Origin: Papaver somniferum
Lineage: Eukaryota; Streptophyta; Magnoliopsida; Ranunculales; Papaveraceae
Assembly: GCF_003573695.1 (NCBI RefSeq)
Contig: NC_039363.1
Coordinates: 157,072,406 to 157,136,405 of the forward strand
Length of the DNA stretch: 64,000 bases
Direction: 5' to 3'
Shown here: piece by piece, positions 10,475 to 19,938 of the stretch
How the letters are laid out: every line of letters begins with the position of its first letter
Numbering within the stretch: the first letter of the stretch is position 1
The notes under the pieces: model-generated
Databases searched by the model: none
The model's input: only the letters and a program-made list of their open reading frames with translations
Told to the model about the DNA's origin: nothing
Program-made: the position numbers and the translations under genes

Positions 10475-13253
10475 ATGGAGGATGAGGAGGGTCATAATTC
10501 ATCTAAAAAACCTAGAAAAATACACATCAACTACACCAATGATTCCCAAATGGCTGATTTCTTAGATTATGAGAATGATTTTACACCCACTCAAACTCAA
10601 GCTCAAACTCAAGATCAAACTCAAGATGATGATTTTTATGAGCCAAATACTGATGATGGAGACATTGATGAGGAACCCAATGCTTTTGATACACAGGTAC
10701 ACTTCCATTATATGCTTAATCTCACTTCTATAGCTCTTAATTATCAAAAGTTAGGTTTTTTGGATCATGGTTCGGCGAAACAGGTTGAGGTTCGGCTCAC
10801 ATCTATGAGCCGAATCTACCAATTGATGAACGGTTCGGCTTATATGAAAGTTTTATAGTAATCCGAACAACATCCTGAATAGCCCGGAAAAAAAACAATT
10901 ACCGGTTCGGCTTATATTTCGCAAATAGTATGAGCCGAACATCAATTTGTTATTTTTTGGGTCAAAATATTGTTATTGGTTCGGCACATATTGAGAATAT
11001 CGTATAAGCCGAAACCTCTAAATGTTCATAGTTCGGCATATAATATGATTATCGTATGAGCCGAACATTAATTTTTAATTTTTGGGTTGAAATATTTGTA
11101 TTGGTTCAGCACATATTGAGAACATCGTATAAGCCGAAACCTTTAAATGTTCAGGGTTCGGCACATACTATGATTATCGTATGAGCCGAATATTTCTATT
11201 ATTTTTCCTTTCAAGTATTCGAACCTTGTGATATTCTTTGTATATCGTACCCATGGAAGATCAACCTGATCCAGCAGACATAATTCACGAGGATACCAAG
11301 GATCACTTCCAAAATGATTTGGTATGTAAGAACCTTTTGTTAACTTAATGTTGTCGGAATGTTGTCGGAATATTCCAAAGTTTTGGAATGAACCTTTCTA
11401 ATTACTTGTTTTGGAATGAACGCAGAGATGGAAAACTAAACCCGAAGTTCTGGATTGGCTTGAGAAACACGCGATGAAGATAAATTGTGTACTAGTTAAA
11501 GGACAACAAAGCCGATGGGATCGGTTTAAAATGATTTATGAGCGTAGTGGAATCGGCGCTAGCAAGGTTAGAAAGGGTACTGTATACGCTGGGAAGACCG
11601 GGAGAAAGAATAGGACGAAGACGAAAAAAAGAAATTTCCCTTTCAGGATCATTTTAAACCTCAAGAATAAGTCCTTGAACAAAGAAGATCAATATTGGAT
11701 AATGAATAAAGATATGGATTGTCGTCATAACCACCCACGTCCCAAAGACCTGCATGGACATGCGAAAGTAGCGCGACTCAAACCCGGTGAGATGCTAGAA
11801 GTGGATAAAATGACACGAGCACGTTTGCCACCGTCTAGGATTCTTAGCAAATTGAAGGTGGACAACAAGAATAACAAGTCGACTATGCAAACTATCTACA
11901 ATGCAAGACAAAAGATTAGAAGACTCAATTTGCAAGGTAGGATGGTGATGCGACAAGTAATGTGGTTAGGGGTGAAGAATAACTACGGTTGCCAAAAGAA
12001 GTTGGATGAGTTCGGTCAAGTCACACACCTTTTCCTTGCCCACCCGGAATGCGTCCAATTGGCTCTATGCTTCCCACAAGTTATTATATTGGATTGCACG
12101 TACAAGACTAATAAATATGAGATGTCGTTGATGAACATTGTGGGGCATACTTCGACAAAGGCACCGTGCACCGTGGCTTTTTGTTTCTTGAAAAACGAGA
12201 AGAAAGAGAGTTATGTTTGGGCGTTAGAACAATTGAAGTTAATCTTCCGGAAGGGTGCTCTTCCTAAAGTGTTCGTTTCCGATCAAGATTCATCGTTGAT
12301 GTATGGTATTAAGAAGGTATTTCCGGATGCATTCAATTTTCTTTGTACGTTTCACATATGGTGCAATGTGAGGAAAAACTGCCAATCGAAAATTCAACCA
12401 CTTAAGTTGAAGGAATTAGAGAATATTGCTAAAATCCAACCGGAGGAGACACGAGCAAAGAAAAAGAAGGAATTCTTGAAAATAATGGGATGTTGTGGGC
12501 TTCTTTCCAAGGCGAATGGGAAGCTTTGATATGGTCAATCACCGAGGATGTCTACGAAGAAAAATTTAAAATGCTTATTAAGCATTGGAAGACCGGCTAC
12601 CCCGATGTCATTACTTACTTGGTTAAAGATGTGTTGGAACCTAATAAAGAAAGGTTCGTGTTTTGTTTCACAAATCGGCACAAACACTTCGACAACCAAG
12701 CCACAAGTATGGTAGAGTCGGCTCATTATCGGTTAAAGAAGAACCTTTTTGGATGTGTTGACACTTTTGTCACGGTTTTTGATGCAATTGATGAATATTT
12801 CAAAAGTGATGTTGTGAGAATTAAAGCCGCCTTCGAGCATAACCTTATGTTCAGACACAAGAATTATGGTAGTAAATGGCTACGGTAATTAACTTATAGA
12901 GTCTCACATCTATGCGTCGACTTTTTGATGGAAGAAGTGGATTTGATTAAGACATTAGGCGCCAACTTGGAGGAAGAGTGTGTTTGTAAAATGAAGACAT
13001 CTATGGGACTTCCATGCCGCCACGACCTACTTCGGTACAAGGATGATATCATGTAATTTGAGGATATTGATCATTTTTGGAAACAATTAAGCTTCGATCC
13101 TCTCCCAACCGAAGACGACGAAGATGATATAGAGATATGGGACACAACAAATGGCAAAAAGTTGGCGGAGATGTATAGGAATATGGGCCGAGGTCAAAAG
13201 AAATTCCTATGGGACAACATGATGCCGGTCATGTAGCCTTTCACCCAAGAAAA
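10475..13253 (+). pseudogene. MULE transposase (FAR1/MuDR type, with SWIM zinc finger), broken
   Basis: Upstream acidic exon from ATG 10475 to a GT donor after 10696; a short exon with ATG at 11253 ending at 11321; then the main exon from 11426. How the first two exons join is uncertain, and 11253 may be the real start. The FAR1-like N-terminal region ends in CRHNHP (its expected first cysteine is missing, RNFPF). The MULE transposase core has LDCTYKTNKY and VSDQDSS (catalytic aspartates), then FHIWCNVRKN. A one-base frameshift near 12485 moves to the frame of GEWEALIWS, which ends with the SWIM finger CVCKM...GLPCRH (about 12970-13020). In-frame stops lie at 12886, 13054 and 13234. The enzyme would cut and join element ends in the nucleus. 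Confidence 0.85.
10789..11190. repeat. Hairpin-unit array 1 (intron 1 of the transposase): seven TTCGGC...GCCGAA units
   Basis: Seven units of roughly 27-40 bp, each opening GGTTCGGC(T/A)(C/T)ATA and closing TAT(A/G)AGCCGAA(C). The arms are inverted repeats separated by about 5-20 bp. Units start at about 10789, 10832, 10904, 10979, 11031, 11104 and 11156; the second closes imperfectly. Longer tandem phrasing (ATTGGTTCGGCACATATTGAGAA) shows that pairs of units were also duplicated together. Confidence 0.85.
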
Positions 13254-13257
13254 TATT

Positions 13258-14460
13258 TTGGAGCCGGAGAAGAGTGAACCAAAAGGTAGGAAGAGTAATA
13301 AAATGAATAATTTTCAAACTAGACAAGCCAACAAGGAACTATTGGATAATAATAGGGATCCATCCGGCGTTGACTACCATGATGCAAGGATTGAAAAGGA
13401 AAAAAAGGAAATTGAGAAGTTGATGAAGGAGGAAGAAGTCAAAGTTCCAAAAAAACGAGGTCGTCCAAGTATTCAAAAAGACGAAACAAGTAACAAAGAG
13501 GTGAATAATAATGATTGTTCGGCACAAGCAAAGGATAGTAAAGAGGATGTCAAGAGGAAGGCTAAGATGTATCCTTCACAAACTAATATAAAGGAGAAAA
13601 TGACCGTACATGAAATTGGTAGGATGAGAGGACCTAGAAGAGATAAGTCCGGTAAGTATTTGAAGCCTATCAATTTTATATACGATAACTACTTGGAAGA
13701 TTTATCGCCAATAATTCATGAGCATATTGTAGCAATGGACGACGTGCAAGGTGATGGAAATTGTGGATATCACGTCACGGCGGAATAACTTGGTCCTTTT
13801 AAGGAAGAGAACAATCTCGTGCCCCCTGAAAATGAAGTTAACTATATTCGGCAATGAATGTTACAAACCCTACGTAAAAACAAAGATTTCTATAATACAA
13901 TGATGAGAACAGGTGCAAGAGGAGATGCAGGGGTGGCAGCGGAGTACATTGCATTCGAATGTCGTTTGCATGGGGATTTTATCATTACCGAAGAAAATTG
14001 GATGTCAATGCCCATTTGTGGGTTTTTAATAGCGGAGACATTCGATTGCGTCGTACATTGTTTCTCATGGACGGGTAGTAGCTTTACTTACGCGCCTCCA
14101 ACAAAAACTTGCAATGAAGGTGTAAAGGATAGAAGACTTGTTCTTGGATTGGTTCAAAATTGTCATTTTACCGGCCTCAAACTTAGACCCGCTTGCCCAT
14201 TACCACCCTTGATGAGTGCAGCCTTTTGGCCTAGATTTGAAAATAATTTTGCGATGGATTGGTGTGCAAATTATGCGACGGAAATGGATCTTTGGATATC
14301 TTTGAATGTGCAGCCTCCAAGTGGACAAGTAATTACGTTTTCAAGTGATGAGGATGAAGATGATAAGCAAGAGGTCAGTGAAGATGATGAGAATGAGGTC
14401 AGTGAAGAGGATGAGAAAGAGGTCAGTGAAGAGGATGAGATTCGTTTAGGATCTCCATAA
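13258..14460 (+). pseudogene. OTU-type cysteine protease domain, in frame with the MULE transposase
   Basis: Same reading frame as the transposase after its frameshift, with no start or intron needed between them, so it was probably a C-terminal fusion. A basic region with an AT-hook-like KKRGRP motif is followed by the OTU catalytic box GDGNCGYHV (about 13750-13780), a middle part with ITEENWMSMP, and LVQNCHFTGL (about 14150), which supplies the likely catalytic histidine. OTU enzymes are cysteine proteases that typically remove ubiquitin. The tail is acidic, with EVSEEDE-type repeats (about 14370-14445). Stops at 13786 (taa) and 13855 (tga) break it. Confidence 0.8.
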
Positions 14461-15080
14461 AAATGTTTCATGGATTTATCCGCGTATTTTGTGTCTTTTG
14501 ATTTTCGTGTATGATGAGGATGATATTTTTTGACTAGAATTGCAATTACATGTACCCATCAAAACGAAATACTTGAATGATTTACTTTTTGGTTATGTAA
14601 CGTGTTGTTTTCTAGAAACTGGAACCATGAACACAGGAGATTGTTCGGCTTGTAACTTTAGTTCAAGGAAAGACGAACCCGACAGAGTGATGAAAATCCA
14701 GAGTTTTTCTGTCAGGTTCGGCTTAGAGTATTATTTTGATGAAAGCCAAACCTGACAAAAAAAAACAGAGTTTTTTTGTCAGGTTCGGCTTATAATATTA
14801 TTTCATTGCAAGCGAACCTGACAAAAAAAAACCCTGAGTTACTCGGCTAGGTTCGGTTTATATTATATTTTTTAAGAAAGCTGAACAATGATTTCAACAT
14901 TCGGCGCATAACTGGAATTATAGGATAAGCCGAACCTTTCATGATTCATGAACACAAAAAATATTATATCATTCCAAATATACTTTTCAAATTCATAGAA
15001 AATGTGGATTACACACCCGTTACATAATAGCGTTACAATAAATTTCTAATCGAATTCTTCTAATATCCTAAACGGGTAAT
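14461..15080. repeat. Intergenic spacer with hairpin-unit array 2 (14643-14936)
   Basis: Between the OTU stop and the SANT-like gene there is no coding sequence. Five units of the same TTCGGC/GCCGAA family lie at 14643-14936. Two have longer arms, starting CAGGTTCGGCTTA and closing with AACCTGACA, so these hairpins are longer than those in array 1. The rest is A/T-rich. Confidence 0.75.
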
Positions 15081-15461
15081 GAGAAACCTTCTAAGAATGT
15101 AGTAGTGATCTTTGTATTCGAAATTCTTTCCTTTCCATCTTCACCATTCCTATAGAGCTCGATCTTCAATCTCAGAGTTTGTCTCACCCTTGAGACGATA
15201 TAGACTCACAATCCGAACTAAAGCTATAAAGTCTTTCACCGTTTCTTTAATAGTTCCAATTAGGCAAAACAAGGCCGCACTATCCCGTTTGTGAGGATTA
15301 CCCATTTCGGTGCTGAAGGCTTCGTGAATTCTAACCAAGTAGTACATACTCATCAATCCCTTCACTCGTCGTTCTTCACCCTTCTTTGGATAGTATGCTA
15401 TGTAATTAGTGCAAAGAGACAAATCTTCTTCTAAAGTAAACTCATGAGTTGAGGGTGCCAT
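15081..15461 (-). pseudogene. Small Myb/SANT-like (trihelix-type) DNA-binding gene
   Basis: ATG at 15461 gives MAPSTHEFTLEEDLSLCTNY, then YYLVRIHEAFSTEMG and KRDSAALFCLIGTIKETV. This layout (FTxEED, a middle helix with RIxEAF, then RDSxxL...I) matches SANT/trihelix-like proteins that plant annotations often place beside PIF/Harbinger or MULE genes. The frame breaks near 15150; a plausible continuation (LYRNGEDG) lies in another frame and would end near 15081. It lies between the OTU and PMD genes and is probably an accessory DNA-binding protein. Family call is tentative. Confidence 0.5.
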
Positions 15462-15582
15462 TTTTTTAGTATATTCTCTGAAGATTATGAAAAACCATGT
15501 ATGCCTATATATAATACAGGTTACAACGGCTATATATTTCAAAAAAGAGTCGTTCATAGATTTTTGTGCAAAAATAGACAAT

Positions 15583-15751
15583 GTTCGGCTCATAAGAAGG
15601 TTTGAACATAAGCCGAATCCATTTATGTAACGTCTAGAATTTAAATTTTTAAAACTTCTAACAGATTCGGCTTATACGAGTTTGAAGATCTAAGCCAAAC
15701 CCGAAGGACAAAGGATTCGGCGCGTAACTAACATTACAGGATACGCCGAAC
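15583..15751. repeat. Hairpin-unit array 3 (intergenic): three units
   Basis: Units begin GTTCGGCTCATAAG (15583), ATTCGGCTTATACG (about 15665) and ATTCGGCGCGTAAC (about 15715), and each closes with TAAGCC(G/A)AA or ACGCCGAAC. They lie between the 5' side of the SANT-like gene and the 3' end of the PMD gene. Confidence 0.75.
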
Positions 15752-17064
15752 ATGAAATCCAAGGTGTCCGTAACACAATCCCAGCACCATTAAAAACAAA
15801 GTTCAGCACTTAAAACCAAAGGTGTTTGCAACACCATAAAAGTGTACTTAAAACTTAAGAAAACATTAAAAGGAACTTGGAAACATAAAAGGGCATTTAA
15901 CCACGACCCCTCTTCTTAGTTGCAAGACCACCTCTTCTTCCACATTGGTCTTCATCTTCCGACGCATCATTACCGGGTTGGCCGGTAGCACCATCTTGGT
16001 TTGTACCTTCACCAACTTGTTGATACCTCTTAGTGGTAATCTTTTGTGTGGGTTCCTCGGGTCCTTCTCCTTTGTTGATGATTGCATCCCACTTTTTGTA
16101 GAGGTATTTTTGTTCTTCCACGGTCATTGGTGTTTTGCAACCAAGTTTGGCCTTCATTTTTTTCAACATCTCCCTACCCGCGGCAACCTATTTTTTCATT
16201 TGTCAACAACTTATAACCGTGAGGTTGAAGACATTTTTACCATAACTAATATATGAAAATAGTATAAAGTGAAGTCATTCTTACCATTATCTTGAAAGCG
16301 TTGATTACATCTTCGGAAGTAGACTTGTTGGTGATCTTGATTGCCTTTGCCTTCCCCTTATCAGCTACCTTTTGACTTTTCTTATTGATAATGAAGGGAT
16401 GAGAAATTTGGTTATACCAATCCATATAGCCCGAATCCTCTTCACATGGATCATCAAGTAAAGGTGCTAACTTGGACACATCTAATGTGTGATCTTCTAA
16501 GTTATTCCAAAACTCAAGGGTGGGATCAGGATCATACTTTGGTTCCCAAGATGAAGTGGTGCTTTTAGTTCCAGTACCACTCTTTGGTAACAACCTGAAT
16601 TTCTCATCAAACAAAGGAACCTTTTGCACACATCCTAATTGACGGAGTACTCGCTGAGGATCGTATATAACATAACCACCGGGATACCACAATGGCCTAT
16701 GATACATACCTACCGGCATATCCTCATCTTCAACAACTTCATCTTCTTCATCTTCCTTCTCATATGGTTGAAAAGTGACATTATCAACACCAGTAGGTCT
16801 AACGTCTCTCTCAAACTTGCCACCAAATGTTTTTTGTTCCTTTTCTTCGAGTCCTCGTACTCGTACCGTGCTGCAGTTGGATCTGTATCAACATAATCGA
16901 CATCCTTCTCAAATACTTTGGCCAAGTTCAAAATTGGGAAATGGTCATATATCCACACCTACATCCAAAGAAACACATTCAAAAATCAAAGGAATTGAAG
17001 TGATAGAAACAATTTTTACTTGGAAACATCAAAGTAAGAATAAATTTTGCAAACTTAGAGAACT

Positions 17065-17152
17065 GTTCGGCTTATATGGATCATGTATTACAAGCCGAAC
17101 CAAATAAATAACAAGTTCGGCTTATACGATTTTATGGTTATAAGCCGAACCA
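17065..17152. repeat. Hairpin-unit array 4 (PMD intron 2): two units
   Basis: Two well-preserved units, GTTCGGCTTATA...CAAGCCGAACC and GTTCGGCTTATACG...TATAAGCCGAACC, occupy the 3' half of the intron between the exon ending at 17176 and the exon starting at 16958. Confidence 0.8.
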
Positions 17153-18416
17153 TACTCTGAACTCCCAAAAGTTACCTGGAGCAAAGTGAAGTTCCCTCCG
17201 ATGTTTGTACTTGTCAACCTAGACGCGGTGGCAAGTTGTTCCATCAGGTAAGCGAGCGTAGCCGTTCCCCAAGCATACTTGTTACAAGTTTCAAGATTCT
17301 TTACCAATTGGAGATAATTAGCATTTACCTTGTTTCCGGTTGTGTCGGGAAAGATGTCTCTACCAAGAGTATAAAGCAAGTAGGCAGTTCCGGCTTGCTT
17401 CACTTTGACGGGATCCATTACTCTCTGCTTTGTGTTCTCAAACTCCTTTTTCAAGTTAGTCAGCTTGATCTTTTTATTCTTCTTATTTCTTCCATTGAAA
17501 GTTCATACGGAATTGACATCTTTAACGGATCGACAAAACTCCAACTCAGTTTTGTTTGAATCACAACCAAGACTTTCCTCGAACAAATTTTAGAGCTCAT
17601 CCCAATTCATGTCATAAAAATCAGCATCCACACTTCTACCCCTTGCTTTAAGGCCTGTAATCTTTCTAGTCTCATCAGGAGTGATTGACATCTCTCCAAA
17701 AGGTAATTGAAATGTGTAAGTTTCTGGACAAAAGCGCTCGGTAAAGGCAGAGGTCGACACACTATCATATTCCTTATGTCCATAATTGATAGCAGGCCAT
17801 AAAATACTGGCTTGTACGTAAGCAATCACCTCAGGAACCTCTTCAGAAAGTTTTCATTCCGCTGTCCTCTGGTGTCTCAATACTCGGACTGCACGGTTGT
17901 GATCAGGAGTCTCATAAATTCTCTTCCGGAAGACCATGAGGCAAACCATCTGATCGAGGTGTAATTACGTCATCTTCATCAGGAATATGTAAACCAGTGA
18001 TCCGTCGATCAGCATCGTCCTTCTCTTTCTCGGGTTCTGCCACCTTCTTACCTTTCTTGTCTTTCTTGGGTTTTCCTCCGGTTGTGTTTCTTGATGAACT
18101 TCTTGATTATCATCTCCAACTATTCCTTCTAGTTCTTCATATTCATCTATTCCTTCTTCTTGTCTTTCAACTCTTACTTGTTCAGCTTCTTCTTTTAAAA
18201 TTCCTCCTCTACCTCCCGCTCCCAATTTTTTCTTACCTCCTCCTCGAGGATCAGGAGTTTTAGAAGTAGAAGGTGTTACCTCCATCTTCTTCCTCTTTTT
18301 AGCTACATCGGTCCTGACACAAGTATGAAAGTTATAAGACTACTTCGAACAAGAAAGGGATACAAATTATATGAAATATGGATTTCAAATGCCAAAAACT
18401 TGTCAACAAATAAGAA

Positions 18417-18919
18417 GGCTCGGCTTACCCGAAATAACACATATGAGCCGAACTATGTCTTAGAATTTTCAATAGCTTACACAGAGAGTGGTTCGGCTCA
18501 TACCACAAACTATTTATAAGCCGATCTCATTTGTTCATCTCACAACCAATACTATCGAATAAGCCGAACCTAAAATTATGAATTCAAACATTTATTCGGC
18601 GCAAAACTAGTACTACCATATGAGCCGATCCTATACACATGCAAAACTTATGAAATTGAAACAACATTTATTCGGCGCAGAACTAGTACTGCCATACAAG
18701 ACGATCCTATACACATGCAAAATTTATGAAATTTCCGCAACACAAATTCGGCGCAAATCTAATGCCATCGAATAATCTGATCCTAAATACAAGGCTCTAT
18801 GTCACTAGGTTCGGCACAAAACTGATACGCATTTTAAGCCGAATCGTTCATATGCAGTTTCAGGGTTGAGTTTGAAGAACAGTTCGGCGCAAATCTAAAC
18901 TTGATTTTACGCCGAACCC
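18417..18919. repeat. Hairpin-unit array 5 (PMD intron 1): about seven units
   Basis: Units start at about 18417, 18490, 18595, 18668, 18745, 18810 and 18880, plus one half unit near 18560. The dominant form here is TTCGGCGCAAAACTAGTA...AGCCGATCC. Two neighbouring copies share flanking text (TACACATGCAAAA), so the array grew by local duplication. Everything lies inside the intron between exons 1 and 2 of the PMD gene. Confidence 0.8.
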
Positions 18920-19435
18920 AACCCTGTAACCGCTGCACAAACCATGTTTTTGACGAATTAAACCAATCATACCAACCAAAAACATCAAATACGAGATGGG
19001 TTTGTAGAACTAACCTTCTTATTCTCATTTCAGGAGTTGGTTCTTCTTCAATCTCTTCCTCCGGTTGGATTTGTGGTTGATTTTCAGTTTCTTCTTCACT
19101 CTCTAAATATTCTTCTTCTTCAACAGGTTGTTCAATTGATCGATTAGAACGAGATACTTGCTTACGACGACCCATTATATAGATGAGTTTAATCGTCGAT
19201 TAACTTTTCACGAATCAACGATCAAATTTCGGCGATGATGCGATGAATTTTTTTTTGGAGAAGATGAACGGGTTCGGCTGAAGGTGAATGAAACTGATTT
19301 TAGGTTTATTGATTATAGGTTTTTGTATTAGGGTTAGGGATATATTAGTAATTTAAAATATTTAAGGGCATATAGGTAATTGAACTACCCATAGGGTACC
19401 CCTTATAAGGTCATCCAAGTTAGGTCTATTGCTTT

Positions 19436-19476
19436 GTATGCCTAGAAAGATTTAGGTATGCCCAAAATCAGGGTTC
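19436..19476 (-). repeat. MULE right terminal inverted repeat
   Basis: The reverse complement begins GAACCCTGATTTTGGGCATAC, with a second GGCATAC 20 bp inside, matching the left terminus. Confidence 0.8.
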
Positions 19477-19484
19477 AAAACTAG
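19477..19484. repeat. Target-site duplication of the MULE, right copy
   Basis: AAAACTAG, identical to 10168-10175. Confidence 0.85.
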
Positions 19485-19797
19485 ATCTTCTCCGAATATG
19501 AAAAAGGAGGCTAGAAATGGGTCGGGTAAAAACCGGTTGGGTTTACTCACTGCTGGTAATAAGAAGGGAAATAAGGGCAATATTAATAACTCGGTCTCAA
19601 AAGAAACTAGGGCACAAAATGTTGATGTAATTGAGAAGAGTGGAACTGGGGAGAAAGATGGGGTATCTGCTGAATCTCGTTTGCTTACTGATGCTGAGAT
19701 TGGGGTGACGAAGAAAACTGCAATGGACTGTTCTTCTGAGGGCATGGTTTCTGCAACACCCGCTTCTGCTACTAATTCTCGGGTATTTACAAAAATC
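19477..19797 (+). pseudogene. LINE ORF1, C-terminal tail, right piece
   Basis: The same frame as the left ORF1 piece resumes directly after the MULE (KTRSSPNMKKEARNGSGK). It is hydrophilic and serine/threonine rich with no domain, and it merges without a stop into the ORF1-ORF2 spacer. Confidence 0.6.
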
Positions 19798-19938
19798 ATT
19801 ATCAGTTCTGCAATCTTTGACATTAGCTTATTATTTTTTCCTAATCAATTATTTTTTCGTGTTTCGATAAATTATGATCTTCACATTCTCAATCATTTTT
19901 ATAATTGCTTCTGTTTTAGTCAATTTTTTGTTGATAAA

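Larger units (their letters stand above)
15897..19175 (-). pseudogene. Plant mobile domain (PMD, aminotransferase-like) gene carried antisense in the MULE
   Basis: Four exons on the - strand with GT-AG borders: 19175-19015 (acidic N-terminus, MGRRKQVSRSNRS), 18302-17176, 16958-16285 and 16173-15897. Exon 2 has the PMD signature RAVRVLRHQRTAE, then PETYTFQLPFGEMSITPDE and, further on, YAWGTATLAYLMEQL and IGGNFTLLQ. Exon 3 opens VWIYDHFP and has DPQRVLRQLGCVQ. These match successive blocks of the PMD fold shared by MAIN/MAIL1 proteins and transposon-borne homologues. The last exon is basic (CGRRGGLATKKRGRG). A stop near 17870 and frameshifts near 17870 and 16830 inactivate it. Introns 1 and 2 contain the hairpin arrays. 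Confidence 0.8.
10176..19476 (+). mobile_element. Mutator-like element (MULE) with transposase-OTU, SANT-like and antisense PMD genes
   Basis: A 9,301-bp element bounded by imperfect 41-bp inverted repeats (32 of 41 positions match) and flanked by an exact 8-bp direct repeat, AAAACTAG (10168-10175 and 19477-19484). Inside on the + strand is a FAR1/MuDR-type transposase whose frame runs on into an OTU protease. On the - strand are a small Myb/SANT-like gene and a plant-mobile-domain gene. All are broken by stops or frameshifts, so the copy is not autonomous now. Spaces between exons and genes are filled with a private family of about 38-bp hairpin units. Target-duplication length and transposase type both fit Mutator. 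Confidence 0.88.

Noticed and set aside
10789..11190. CRISPR-like array
   Set aside because: Units are inverted-repeat hairpins of variable spacing in a plant transposon intron; there are no constant direct repeats with unique spacers and no cas genes.
10208..19463. Inner GGGCATAC pair (about 10208 and 19463) as the true ends of the MULE
   Set aside because: The flanks do not match. The outer alignment with GAAC...GTTC ends has an exact 8-bp duplication and keeps the LINE frame.
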